DNA of 64,000 nt, taken from positions 30,675,883 to 30,739,882 of the forward strand of contig OX243820.1 in the NCBI GenBank assembly GCA_945859605.1, written 5' to 3'. A program made the translations under genes and the position numbers. This stretch comes from Lumbricus rubellus. Lineage: Eukaryota > Annelida > Clitellata > Crassiclitellata > Lumbricidae. The notes below the pieces were generated by a model that was not told the DNA's origin, made no database searches, and saw only the letters and a list, made by a program, of their open reading frames with translations. Below are positions 36,441 to 48,609 of the stretch, piece by piece (position 1 is the first letter of the stretch; each line of letters starts with the position of its first letter).

Positions 36441-36966
36441 AGAAGATGCTAACATACCTCTTGAAACATTCTCAAAGTCACTGCATGAAGTCGCACTTGT
36501 TTAGAACTATCTCGTAGCTGTATACACTAATTAAGCGCCCTCGTGAGGTTATTGTTAAGGCGCTATTATCGCTATAATTATAATATAAATGTGGACATAC
36601 ATACATACATAATCAGAAATAAAACCCTATATGGAAAGTTCACTCGTGTTAGGTTGTGGCTGAAATGCCTGCCTTGGAAAAACACAGTAAAATAATACAT
36701 TGCATGCGATGCCTTGAATGAATAATGTGCTGTATTTTTCCAATGCGTGTCGGAGTGCGTATCAAATGTCAACCGTCAATGGATAATTCCACGTCTCTAC
36801 GATATAATATACGTACACGTGGGCAAAGTAAAGTGAGAAAAACGCACGGATTGGAATAAGAATCACTACTCTTAATCTGCGCGAAGAATGATATCAGCCA
36901 AGGATTTACATGCAAAGATCGGGTGCGATTATCTTTTTTCTAGGTACGTGAGCTTAGGTGAAGCCC

Positions 36967-37017
<51 letters not shown>

Positions 37018-37619
37018 GTGTCTGTGTCTATGTCAATGTCCTGTGTCTCTGTGTGTCTGTGTCTGTGTGTGTGAGAGCAGGCGCTGCCATGAAGTGTCTG
37101 TGATTCTGCCTCAGCTGAACGCTTTGTTTGACCGCCGTCATAGAGGCACTATTGAAGCAACCAATGGTTACGCCGCCGCCCTCTACCGGCCAGTTAGCAA
37201 TTGACGCCGCTGAATACACCAATATACATATGTACAGCAGCAGCAGCAGCTGATGTGTGCAGCAGCTGAGCAGGCAGCAGCTGTGGAAGCAGAGTTCGTG
37301 TGCTGCGGCGGGAGTCGTGATAGCAGACGGTAATGGCAGAGGCGGGAATCAAGCGCTAAAAGGAAGAGCAGCAGTGTGTGTGTGCTGTTGATGTATATTG
37401 AGGAAGCAGAAAACGCTGACGAGTTGTTGGATACACAGCGGAGAATTTTCTTCCGTCTATTATACGTTTTGCGTTTTGTATTGGATTCAGACAGCAACGG
37501 AGGAGAGGAAGGTGGAAAAGGAGGAAGAGAAGGTGGATTAATTGCAACGGGTCTCGGTTTTATGAACACCTGAAAGACGTGAGTTCTGAGTGCGGTGCGA
37601 TCTCTCAGAATCTTAACAT
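36441..37619. other. No gene; SINE tail, (GT)n and CAGCAG stretch
   Basis: SINE tail at about 36527-36560 (AAGCGCCCTCGTGAG ... AAGGCGCTATTAT). (TG)n at 36968-37014. CAGCAG-rich sequence at 37218-37285. No supported exon. Confidence 0.55.
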
Positions 37620-37900
37620 TCTTATATCTGTCTGTCTGTCTGTCTGTAGGTCTATCTGTCTGTCTGTCTGTAGGTCTATCTGTCTGTCTGTCTGTCTGTA
37701 TGTCTATCTGTCTGTCTGTCACTGTCTCTGTCTGTCTGTGTCTCTGTCTGTGTCTTTCTGTCTATGTCTTTGTCTGTCTGTTTGTGTCACTCTGTGTGTG
37801 TCTGGTCTCTGTCTGTGTTTGTGTCTCTGTCTATCTGTATGTCTGTCTGTCTGTCGCGTTTTCTCTCTCTTTATCTTTCTCTGACTCTGTCTGTCTGTGA
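37620..37900. repeat. Degenerate (TCTG)n
   Basis: TCTGTCTG tract with TATC, TTTG and TGTC interruptions. The Cys/Leu/Ser/Val frames are artefacts. Confidence 0.95.
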
Positions 37901-39329
37901 CAATTGCTGGAGGGACAGTCTGTCTGTCACACACGAATAGTTTGAAATTTTGTGCATCATGATTCTATTTAGAACTTTGATTTTTTAGAACTTTGATTTT
38001 CTGTTGTCACACAATAACCTCGTAGGCCTATAAGTTCTCCTTTCCCAGCAATTACTCTACGTAGCACCATTTACACGGCTTTGCATGCAGTATATATAAT
38101 ATGTAAGACAACGCAATGTTACATGTAGGTTCTACATGTATTTCGGCAATTTCTATGGCCAGTTTCTTGTTATCCGTCTACATAAATACAGTATAAATAA
38201 TAATAATTATTATCATTATTACTAAGGCGTTTCTGTTACCACCATCACTGTCATCATCAACCATCATAGTCTGGCAGTTGCTGCACTAGGCCACTTCTAG
38301 GAAGCAGTTTTCTGACAATAGAGTGTGTGCCAAGAAGAACCGCTCTGTATGACATCATCTTCGCTGCATTGAAAATTGGCCCCTAGAGGACCTGTATAAT
38401 ATGTATAATAATGTATGTGGTTGTTGCACAGCTGTGTGTTGCTGCTGGCTAAAACCATGCCCTCTCTGGAGCTTTATTGTACACTGTACTATGTCATGCC
38501 TGCATATTGCATGTCTTCAGTAGCTATGTGCCTTTTGACTAATTACTTCCTTTATTTGTATTGTTTGCGTTTGGTTCTATTATAGGCTATATTAGTTCCG
38601 CGTAGGCCTATATAATAACAGTCGAACCAACAAATATTGCTTTCAAAATATCGTCGTTGATAATATTGACTAATACGATTGAGTTCAAAACAGACCAATA
38701 TTGTAAATTTACTTTTGCTAGGCTTCGACAAGGACAATGTTAATTGGGCGATCAGGGTGTTCGGAGGGGTGGTTAGAGGCTTTTGAAATTGCTGCGCAAT
38801 TCTATGAGTGTTGTTACATGTTTAACGACACTGCCATTTCAAATAGGCCTATATCATTAGTGTCGCTGACTCGCTACGCCATCTAGGTCCCCGTGGACGG
38901 ACCGTGCTAACTCGAGATTTTGAATCTCTGAAATAGCCACCTTCGGGAAGCGAACCGCGGCCCACATGTCACGCTCTCTTTCACAGAGTTGCGTACAGAT
39001 GCGCGGCCAGCGCTCTTACCGATGTAGCTGAGCGAGCCAATGCGTAATTCTGTTCCTCCAAGGCTATATATAGTATATACATATATAGGAACAAGATATT
39101 ATATATATATATATACATAAGATAGCTATATATGTACATAGCCTTTAAGGCTTTAAGACTAGTTTAATCGCTTTCTGCATTATTTATGCGGCCTTAGGCC
39201 AATAAGGAGTAGTAATTTGGCTACACGCCCATTAAAATTTGAGCATGCACATAACATTGGATGTATACCCATTGATGCAAGCACGTTACTGCTGAGTATG
39301 GTTTGACAAAAGAGTTTATTCTGTAAGTG

Positions 39330-39375
<46 letters not shown>

Positions 39376-40579
39376 ATACGTACAGTAGCTTTTACTTTGA
39401 TGTAAGCACATTGTATCAATGTAAATGGTTTCATATAAGAAAGTAGGCCCATGCAGTACAATCATAAGCTTATTATATGTTATTGTATATAATTATATAC
39501 ATAATATATATATCCTATTATGTATTGGTGATTGCTCTTTGGCCGATTTATTAAACCCCGGGAGATCGCGCGCGCTTCAAATAAACTTCTGCATGGAGTA
39601 TTGTAAACACAAGTGACGTCTCGGTCTCTTGTTTGCTGATGTATTTTTAGAAAGCTATTTTAGTGCGTGACAGACAATTATAGGTAATTCGGCAAATATG
39701 CTGGACGGTCAAAACTGAGACCAGGGTTCGAATTCTCAACTGCGCAGCACAGTTTTGTACGTTCTGCCTAAACATTTAGTGAGCAACTGTATATTCTTGA
39801 TCAGCTGGGATTCGCTCGTTCGTCATTTAAATGAAATACCATGCAATAATATGTGACACAGGATCTCAAAACCCGTCACATGTCGATTTTTGACCTTTTG
39901 CTTTAGTAATATGCTATAATGAACAAGCTCTAAAATGCTTTTAACAGAATGAAAATATCTTTTTCCTAACTGAAGTTATGCTCGTTTGATTCTTTCATTA
40001 GTTTATAGTGAGAAAATCAAACAAAAAGTTACTGAATATTCGTATAATCCAAGTCTACTGAACCTACTAAGTTATTATTCTGCAATTGTTCTGGGCATTT
40101 ATAGAGGCATATATTCTGAATCAGATAAAGCAAACGGCATCAAAATCTGTTCACTACTTCGCAAATTAGGGCAAATTCACAGTCATATGCTGAACTGAAG
40201 AATAAACTGCATTCTTGACCTCTCTCGCCTATTTCGGCATCTAGCGCAATATCTAGAAAGCAATACACTGCAGTTCAGTACAGCACCTAACAATACAGCA
40301 TAATGCAATGCAAGAAACACAATGCAACGCAATGCAATACAATGCAATACAATGCAATACAATACAACATGACCCAATGCCACACCATATACAACAAACT
40401 ACAACACATCACAGCACAATGCAACACAATAGAGTACAATTAATGCAACACTGTAGTGCAGCACAAATTGCTGCACAATACAATATAATACATACAACCC
40501 TGGTTACTTTCTCCATTCAAACCCGAATTGGCGCCATGGCCATGGGTGTTTATGGTTCACATGTTATTCCTGTTGTCAG
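37901..40579. other. No supported gene; tRNA-like SINE pieces and simple repeats
   Basis: At about 38865-39045, on the minus strand, is a tRNA-like block (GGCTCGCTCAGCTACATCGG ... AAGAGCGCTGG, later CGCGGTTCGCTTCCC). (TA)n lies at 39332-39370. A B-box-like GGTTCGAATTC is at 39726. A degenerate AATGCAATACAATGC repeat runs at 40258-40485. The 5' UTR or promoter of the transporter may lie here but was not recognised. Confidence 0.5.
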
Positions 40580-40795
40580 GGATGGAGACGACTTCACATC
40601 CGTCATCCCCAGCTGCAGCAGCTGCAGCATCTGCATCATCATCTGCTGCTACGATGACACCATCGGCGTCAGCATCGTCAGCACCAGCAGCAGCGATGTC
40701 AAGCGATGGAGGAGGAGGGAGAGGCAAGAAGGGAAGATTCACCGTCAAATTCCTCGATCGTTCGGGAGATTCCCGACCGTCAATCCAAGCGCCAG
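40580..40795 (+). CDS. K-Cl cotransporter (KCC) gene, first coding exon seen
   Basis: The acceptor-like TCCTGTTGTCAG ends at 40579 and ATG is at 40582. The ATG could also lie in an unspliced leader, since ATGs further upstream at 40552 and 40561 are in frame. The exon encodes a Ser/Ala-rich, disordered N-terminus (METTSHPSS, poly-Ala), then GRGKKGRFTVKFLDRSG. RFTV fits the RFxV/I docking motif for SPAK/OSR1 kinases found in the cytosolic N-termini of SLC12 transporters. It ends in the donor GTAAGA with one base over, which completes an Asp codon with the next exon. The N-terminus is not conserved among KCCs, so membership rests on phase, order and the RFxV motif. Confidence 0.65.
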
Positions 40796-41984
40796 GTAAG
40801 AAAGAAACTCCTCCTCTGTCAGTCCTCCTCCACTCATGCACAAAAACGACTGAAAAAGACTCTGGTTGCTGAAAAAGTATACAGTTGACACCTGCGCTAC
40901 ATAAATACTGGCCTACTGTATGGGTCATAAGTTATTCGGTCAGACTTGTGTGGTATGATGCTGCGTGTGCCTTGTTTTTCTCTTCAGTTTATTTCATTCA
41001 TGTTTTAATCTTCTCGCTCTTTCTCTTTTTCTTCCTCCTCCTCCTCTTCTACCTCTTGCTCTTTCTCTTGCTCTTTCTCTTCTTCTTCCTCTTGCTCTTT
41101 TTCTTCTTCTTCCTCTTGCTCTTTCTCTTCTTCTTCCTCTTGCTCTTTCTCTTCTTCTTCTTCTTCCTCCTCCTCTTCTTCTTCTTCCTCCTCCTCCTCT
41201 TCTTCTTCTTCCTCTTTCTCTTCCTCTTTTTCTTGTTCTTGTTCTTCAGCGTCATACACGGACAGATTTCCATCTCTACTCGGCGCATTAAACCACTGGA
41301 TCTTACGGCACCTCGTGCGATATTGATGTAAACAAATAGCGTGGAAACACGTGTTCGGACTGCATAAAATGTCTGTCTGCCAGCACAATGATGCATAAAA
41401 GATCCTTATATCTATAGTCACCACAGACATCAAGGCCATGCGAGAAGAATTACATGCAAAGGAATGTTTCTGTGTATCTTCAAACACTCACACAGCCCTC
41501 CAGACCACATGCTGTGCTCTATGTTTATGGTGTATTTATCTCCTGTAGGCCTACAGGTATAGCCTGCTTGCATCAAGCGTCTGTGGGCCGTTGTAGGCCT
41601 AAGCATATAAACCGATGTCTATAATTCATAATTATACCTGTGCATGAATCCATTCCTGTATGCTGTATGGATGCTTGTATGTGTATAATAAAATAGGCTT
41701 ATATGCAAGATTCTTCTACCAGTGGAGAGATATTGGTTTTTATATATAGATATTATATATTATGTATATATGTATTCAAGCAGGCATGAATACTATTCAT
41801 GCATGTATGTCTTTGTATACGCATGTGTACAGATGCATCGGGGGGGGGGGGCTTATGTCCATGCGAGTATGTCTGTCCGTCTGTTCGTCTGTATATGTCT
41901 ATCTCGCGGTTTCATTGCATATCTGTCTGCTTTTGTGTGTGTCTACATGTAGGCCCTATATGATTTGCGTGCGTGCGTGTCTGT

Positions 41985-42170
<186 letters not shown>

Positions 42171-42581
42171 CTCTGCCTGTCTGTATATGTCTGCGTGCTT
42201 GTTTTTTGCCGCATCTGAATATTGGTAATTACTATTTTGATCTCGTTCAATTTCGGAAAGGGCATTGATGATATTATCTGGCCGCAATCTCGGCCGCAAG
42301 GCTCAATAACCTATTAAGGTTTTTTATGATCATCTCATGGATTGCATGGACAAAATTGCATGATGTTGTGATGTCCACACTTGTGGCTGGTCTGCTTAAC
42401 TCATCCTCGTGATGATAGGGATTTGTTGGCGTTTGTGGTCGAGGGTTGTATTAAACCAGCTTTTGTCGGCGGGGATATGATCATGAGGATAACCCATTTA
42501 AAAAGAAAGGTTGCTGAAGGGCAGAAACACGGTTTGCTTCAATTCTGCACAAACCGGTGCGGATGCTGTTCCATATCCTTG

Positions 42582-42805
42582 TGGGGCGCGGTGGTGTAGT
42601 GGGTATGTTTGTTGCATTGCGACCGGAGGGTTTCTGGTTCGAATCCACCTCAAGTTGCCGCATAGGAGTCTTGGGCAAGTCCTTCACTTGCAATTGCTCA
42701 GCGCTTCAGCATGAAATTCCGATGCAGTGTTCGCGCTGTAGTCGGGAGCGCCTCTGAGTAGTGAGCTTGAAGGGGCGCTATAACAAGTGCACATACATAC
42801 AAATA
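42582..42805 (+). mobile_element. Full-length tRNA-derived SINE
   Basis: The head reads GGGGCGCGGTGGTGTAGTGG (A-box region), and GGTTCGAATCC at about 42637 is a perfect B-box of the internal Pol III promoter. A unique middle (TTGGGCAAGTCCTTCACTTG) leads to the LINE-like tail GGGAGCGCCTCTGAGTAGTG ... AGGGGCGCTATAAC and an ACATACATACAAA end. The tail matches the LINE remnant at 1456-1560 and many partial copies. Confidence 0.88.
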
Positions 42806-43227
42806 ATAAAACAATCGGAGCTCTTTCCCCCCTGACAGAGAACAAACGATAGAGATCTCCCAGAGGCAGATGAGCGAATGCGGAGAATCTTTTTGATTCA
42901 TTCATTCATTCTACTGACTTATACAGCACCCCTTCGAGAAACCTACTCAGGAGCGGTCCCAGCCCAGCTACGGCAACAGAAAAAGATTTGAGAGATTTAT
43001 GAAACAAAGTTGATTGGTCAGATGTAATAAACACAGCTTTGAAGGGAGGTCATTCCAGATGGACGGTCCTACATGCAGCTGATAAATTAATTATTCCTGC
43101 CTTTGAATGTATGCATGCTTAATGCATACATACATGTTCAATGTTCCTTTTTTTACTCGGCAGACTGCAGCTATAGCGACTGTGAATTAGAGTCGATACT
43201 CGCTTGCATACATTTACTATGTCTGTG

Positions 43228-43264
<37 letters not shown>

Positions 43265-43353
43265 CTGTCTATTTATGCCCCCTTCTCCGTATTCTTATGT
43301 GTCTGTCTGACTACACATTGCGAATGACATTCGTTTGCTTATAATTATTATAG

Positions 43354-43484
43354 ATGATGGACACGATGGTCAGTTGACTGTCCATTCGGAACTTCCCAAT
43401 GTTAACGAGTTGACGGTTACGGTTGACCCAGCTTCATTACCAACCGAGTATGACGACAACAGGAGAGACCTCTACCTGTACAAG
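43354..43484 (+). CDS. KCC gene, N-terminal cytosolic exon
   Basis: The acceptor TAATTATTATAG ends at 43353 and the donor GTACGA follows. It encodes DDGHDGQLTVHSELPNVNEL and ends DDNRRDLYLYK. The last residues align with the (D)KNLALFEEEM region of vertebrate KCCs when joined to the next exon (DLYLYK-EDMKTMPRVATFL against NLALFEEEMDTRPKVSSLL). Phase fits on both sides. Confidence 0.8.
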
Positions 43485-44867
43485 GTACGAAGTGATCTAC
43501 GGCACCTATGTCTATGTCTATGTCTATGTCTAAGACCTCCATATTTTGTAACTAATGACGGACTCTTAACCACATGGTTCAACATAGGCACGCTTTCTGT
43601 CCTTATTTAACTAACTTTGTGGCAGATTAAACTATACATGTAACTGAGACCGATTATAAAATTTCTGCGAGAGGAGCAAGCAAAATACAATGGTCACGGT
43701 TATTTTTTTAGCAGGAGGGTGAAAATGCAAAGCAGGATATCAAGAACATAGGAATTTTTCATAGAGGTTTCAAGTGTAAATTTCTCAATTTAAAACAAAT
43801 ATTACTGTTGCAGTAGTCTAAAATGTATCACTATCATGATACATGGAATCGTATCCAATCGATCAGGGGCTTCCATCCCTACAAAAGGGAGGCTGCAATT
43901 ATTTTGAGCCAAGTGACAAACAGAGGAATCAAAAATGAGCCAGACCTCACGTGGGGAATGGGAAGACCGACCCTTGGGGGGGTGACCGGCCCGCGAGGGA
44001 GAGGGACGGGGACAGGGACAGGGAGAGGGAGAGGGATTGAGAGCGGTTGTTGATGGCGTGCAATAGATGGAAGTTCGCTTCAATTTTTATTTATTTTATT
44101 TATTTTATTTATATATAACAGCAATTTGATACAGCCCTCCTTCACGGTTACCTACTCTGAAGTGCTCCCAATCCAACCTCGCTGATATCATACTTTTTAG
44201 CTGCGGCTTGGCTGGGAGCGCCTCTGAGTAGATCTCTTGAAGAGGCGCTAAATAAATTCTCGGAATGAATGAACGAATGAAGCTCGGTCGAAGCGAGCAT
44301 GCAGTTTTACAAGCATTGGTTGTATATTTTTAACAGTGTTCCTTAATGAGTTCAGACGATGTCGGCTATGTATACTAATACTATGTTATGACTACATGTA
44401 GGGGCCTACTATACAGTGAAGAGGTCGATAAAAGTTTGCAGACGTCGGCCTAAATACCTTCACGAATGCTTGAGGTTACGGTTGAATCTTAAACGAGAAC
44501 ATGTTCCACTTTATGTTGCAGTGCCCGACCCAGGTCAAGCTGTTTCCCTTTATGTGTATTAGGCCTTGGTCGGGGAGCGTCTCTGAATGGAGGGAGGCCT
44601 GGAGAGAGGCTACACAAATTTCGAATGGCTGATGCGTCTCTCTTGAAGGGGCGCTATATAAATTTTAATCCATTTTAATTTTTAATTGCAAGGAAAATTA
44701 TATCTGCTTTATGCTCACTTTGCAATTATACGCTGATGTGATATATCTATAGAGTAGAAGTTTTAAGTATCTTTCGTGGTGTTTTCCTACTTGGTGTGAA
44801 CTCTTTTGTGGGTATACCGTGCATGGCGGAATGGTACAGCCGACTTCTAAACGAGACTATGTTGCAG
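43485..44867. other. KCC intron 2: SINE pieces
   Basis: A head-to-head pair of SINE tails, reversed at about 44095-44170 and forward at about 44205-44280, and another forward tail at about 44570-44685. At about 43860-43900 is a fragment starting CAGGGGCTTCCATCCC, the end sequence of the hAT element at 55495-56414. Confidence 0.6.
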
Positions 44868-44984
44868 GAAGACATGAAGACAATGCCTAGAGTTGCCACG
44901 TTTCTGAAGACAATGATGATGGCTGGCACGCACACCATCTACCCCAGCGAGAAGGAGGAACGCGAGGCAAAGTCGCAGCCAAAG
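44868..44984 (+). CDS. KCC gene, pre-TM1 exon
   Basis: 39 codons, phase 0 on both sides. The acceptor is ACTATGTTGCAG, with a branch-point-like CTAAAC about 20 nt before it, and the donor is GTTTGT. It encodes EDMKTMPRVATFLKTMM and ends EEREAKSQPK. The EDMxxxPRVxxFL pattern matches the conserved EEMDTRPKVSSLL segment before TM1 in KCCs. The frame is open upstream to about 44751, but acceptors there do not match the phase of the previous exon. Confidence 0.85.
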
Positions 44985-45918
44985 GTTTGTCCCGTTGCCG
45001 CCATTAATTTTGTAGTGCAAACGAAATAATAATGTTGATCTAAAGTTGTCATCAATTTTTATCGCTGTATAGCATCAGTTATTAAGCTTAATCCATCTGC
45101 TAATCACTGAAAAGTAGTTGTGGTAGTATAGCAGTGTATGCGATATAGTAGTAGGTCTATAGTTGTAGGCATATGCCTATAGTAGTGGTACACAGTGTAA
45201 ACTGTGAATTTCTGTCTACACATTGGAGAGAGTATAATTAATATATCGTTGAGGTAAAAAAAAGAACGGATTTGTCTTCGGTTTGTTATTGGGCAGTTAT
45301 AAGCAGGCGGAATATCGAGTTCAGAGATTCGATGCTCGGACATTGTATACTTTATTTATGTGGCGCCTTACTAATAGTAAGTGCATGATAATGATGACGG
45401 TTAAAGTGGTAATAATGGTAATGGTGATGCATGGTGGTGTTGTATGCAGTAGCAGTAGAAGAATTTACAATGACAATAACGACGATGTAACATTAGGCTA
45501 ATGGCACTATCATCATCTTTATCAATTCTTTTAATGCTCCAGCAACATTAGGCCTGATGGCATTACCATTATCGTTATCGTCAAATCTTTCACTGCTACC
45601 GTCAATTCCAGCAACATTATAGTTCTTGGCATTTTCATTATCGTTATCGTCAATACACTTTTACTGCTACCGTCACCTTCACCATCATGCTTTATTAATG
45701 ACGTCAGTCCTCATGATGATATTGGTCTGACACATGTATGTCCATTGTCCATTCTGGACCTTTCTGGTTCTTCTTAACTTCCTAAGACACTACATTACAT
45801 AGCCTACATATTACTTATTACATACATGTATCTTACTTATGTTGAATTCTTCTACGTTACGTCTAACGATGAGCAAAAGACTCATAATAATAATAAAGCA
45901 AAACTTTTCTGCTTGTAG
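44985..45918. other. KCC intron 3
   Basis: Degenerate ATGGTGATG and CATTATCGTTATCGTCA repeats at about 45375-45690. The latter block occurs twice (45555 and 45635). Reversed SINE tail near 45350. Confidence 0.5.
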
Positions 45919-46065
45919 AAAGCGAAGTTGGGTGCGATGCTTGGCGTTTATCTTCCCACAATCCAACATATTCTTGGTCTACTGATGTTCATACGTCACG
46001 CATGGATCGTTGGGTGTTCGGGAGTTTTAGAGAGTTTCTTCATGGTCCTCATGTGCTGCCTAACG
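45919..46065 (+). CDS. KCC gene, TM1-TM2 exon
   Basis: 49 codons between TGCTTGTAG and GTAAGA. It reads KAKLGAMLGVYLPTIQHILG, then LLMFIRHAWIVGCSGVLESF and FMVLMCCLT. This is the KCC signature G-V-Y-L-P-x-x-Q-x-I-x-G, the unwound TM1 and the WIVG loop, entering TM2. KCCs have Asn-Ile in TM1 (LQNIFGV), where Asn and the Ile carbonyl bind K+. Here the Asn is His (IQHILGL). Confidence 0.95.
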
Positions 46066-47501
46066 GTAAGAGAGAGATTATGATTAGTCTCAGATAGCGA
46101 TCTTTCATTAGTGACCTGCATGGCTGGCATAATAATTATGATTATTTGCTCTGGCGGTTTAATTACGCATCTTTGTAGGCTGCAACAGGTATACTGGTCT
46201 ACAGTAACTGTGCATTTCTATAACGCAACATTAGCATGCTGTCTTTCTGTCTTAAATTTCTTAATGATGTTTAATCGAATCCCTTTTGGATACTTTCATC
46301 TCGAGCTGACAAAGTTTTTGGACACAGCCTATCATTTAATTTGATATGATGTACAGTGCTTAATCTAGTCCCCACATGCTTCGGGGGTGGGGTGGGAAGG
46401 TAAGTGGGTGGACGGGGGGGCAAACGGCCGTTCGGGCGGATGGCAACCGACACCTAAGGCGGACAGCGGCCAGGCGATACCCTTTGTCCACGGTATTTTT
46501 TTCTGACGACCCTTTTTTAGTATATCAGTTATTTTTCACAACAATATCTTCATATGATAGTAACACCGGTCATGTGTCGTGTAGCGCTGCAATATAGATG
46601 CAAAAATATCACCTCATGAAATTTTATGGGGAAGTCATTTCTGGGGAGAACTCCCTCCTAGAGAGAACTCCCTCCTAGAGAGGCCTAGATTAAACAATGT
46701 TTGATGTGCGCTGTAAATACCCGAAATTTGTCAGTAGGCCTACAGCATCCCAACTCCACTTAACGGTGGTGCATTCTCTGAATGATAAAATTTTAAGAGA
46801 CCGGAATAATTGTCCACCTGTATATATATAATTATTTCGAACATATTAGGCCCTACACAACGCAGTTAGTTATGTGACGGTAGAGAATGTAGGCCTATTA
46901 TATTGCATGTGACTGTTGAACTAATAATTATTATGAAACAAGAGGCGACAATGATCGAACATTGATCGACTCCATAAACCAAAGTATTCATTACGGACGG
47001 CGTAGGTTGAATGTGCTGCGATTAGTTCATTCATTACAACCACCGGTCTATATATACTTCAAAAGACGCGGATCCTTTTTATTGTGCTATGTTTAGCCGA
47101 TAATAATAACAAACAATCTATTGTTCCTCTGATTAGATTCTTGGACTACTTCCTTGATTGCTTATAATGATAGTTGATTTGTTTGCGTCGGTGATTGATT
47201 CATTGATTGTTTTAACTGATTGTAACTTGGATTGTTTATTTTACACCTATTTAAATGCATCTTTGATTGCATTCTCAATTGCATCTTTTATTATTTCTTT
47301 GATTGCATCTTTGATTCTTTCTCTGAATGCGTCTTTGATTGTTTCTTTGCTTTCGTACTTAATTACCTCTGTGATTGCACCTTTGATTGCACCTTTGACT
47401 GCACCTTTGATTGCATCTTTTATTGCACCTTTTATTGGTCATATTAGCTGCTTCGTCGTTTTCTTTACGTTGAATCTGCTGTCATTGCTTTCGTTTTCTA
47501 G
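46066..47501. other. KCC intron 4: MITE and TTGATTGCA minisatellite
   Basis: Contains the element at 46354-46699 and a degenerate 12-15-bp repeat (TTTGATTGCACC) at about 47140-47450. The latter opens a hydrophobic but meaningless frame. The acceptor is TTTCGTTTTCTAG. Confidence 0.7.
46354..46699. mobile_element. hAT-like MITE with CAGTGCTTAATCTAG ends
   Basis: Left end CAGTGCTTAATCTAGTCC, right end GGCCTAGATTAAACAATG. The interior has G-rich and CTCCCTCCTAGAGAGAA (twice) sequence. An 8-bp target duplication is not clear. Confidence 0.65.
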
Positions 47502-47556
47502 ACTTTTGCAACTGCCATATCCGTGAGTGCCATCGCGACGAATGGAATGGTCCAAG
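47502..47556 (+). CDS. KCC gene, TM2 exon
   Basis: 55 nt: TFATAISVSAIATNGMVQ plus one base that completes the first Gly of the next exon. S-A-I-A-T-N-G is invariant in cation-chloride cotransporters at the TM2 end. Donor GTAAGC. Confidence 0.95.
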
Positions 47557-48429
47557 GTAAGCTATTTTATGATCTATCTTAACCAGCTTTAAAATAAGAC
47601 TATGCACTGCCACCGCATGGATAATAAAGGAAAATGAAGTTTTTTGAGTGACACATTCTTACACACGCGTTAAGTAAAATTAGCGGTAACGTAGGCCTAC
47701 ATGATATTCGTTGTCTGAATCAGAAGCAAAATTCCGTTCTTTGCTTTGGATACAGATTTTTCATGGTGGATTGTTGCATTTATTGAGGACCGACCGACGT
47801 ACCCCAGTTAAAACTTTGAAGTTGTCCCATTTGATTCCTTGCATCCACTGAGCAATATGGTTGAGGTCGTCGAGAAATTTACGCCATTGATCACAAGGCA
47901 CCTTAATTGGTCTTGGTCGTTTTAAGAGAAATCGTAGTTGATAATCAGGAAATCAGAATCAATCAATAAATCAATCGAAATTCATATTGCGCCACATCGA
48001 TGTTGTTCTGTCGTATGGTCACGTGTTCATTCTTGAACTTTTGAAAGCAGTGTTATATTATCAAAATACAGTTTTGTTGTTTAGTATCGTATTTAGATAG
48101 AGGGATCTAGTCTACCTTTCTTATGCATGATTCAACCATAATTGAGAAGACACAACCTTGAGAGTCTGGAACTTATATTATTATTGACTGCGGGAGCAAT
48201 GGCCTGCGGCTGAATTATTCCAAAAAGCCAGACATTGTAGAAAGAAGCCCAGCTGCTTTTATGTATACGTTTTTCAGTAGTCTTCTTGCTCATGTTGGCC
48301 AAAGCATAAGCTTACCGTTGTTTGGGAATGCTTGGAATGAAGTGCGTTGGGTGCAAGTACCCAGAGGTATATGAATCTGTCTGCCTGTCCGTCCGTCTGT
48401 CTGTCTGTCTGTGTTTATGTGTCTCTGTA
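47557..48429. other. KCC intron 5, 5' part
   Basis: Start of a 13.4-kb intron. Reversed SINE tail near 47975-48010 (CATATTGCGCCACATCG). Short (TCTG)n at 48376-48410 just before the transposon. Confidence 0.55.
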
Positions 48430-48609
48430 GGGCAAAATGACTTAACTCTGGCCACTTCTTAAGACAAACAATTACTATATTTATGCTGAATCAAAATGAA
48501 CAATTTAAGAAGTGGGTCCTTGTTAGCAAACATATGATCTTCACATCTATGCATCAGTATTCTTTTTTAAAGAGTTATTTGACAAAATATTTAGGCTTTT
48601 ATAGAAGTG

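Noticed and set aside
38865..39045. tRNA gene on the minus strand
   Set aside because: The A-box-like and B-box-like parts are too far apart and no cloverleaf could be drawn. Treated as a SINE piece.
42582..42655. Functional tRNA gene
   Set aside because: A- and B-box text is present, but no acceptor stem pairs. A SINE body and tail follow, and related copies occur elsewhere in the window.
44796..44867. 5' extension of the KCC pre-TM1 exon
   Set aside because: The frame is open upstream, but no acceptor there matches phase 0 of the previous exon. The acceptor at 44867 does, and it gives direct alignment to the conserved KCC segment.
47158..47526. 122-codon hydrophobic frame resembling a membrane protein
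   Set aside because: It is produced by a degenerate TTTGATTGCACC minisatellite within KCC intron 4.
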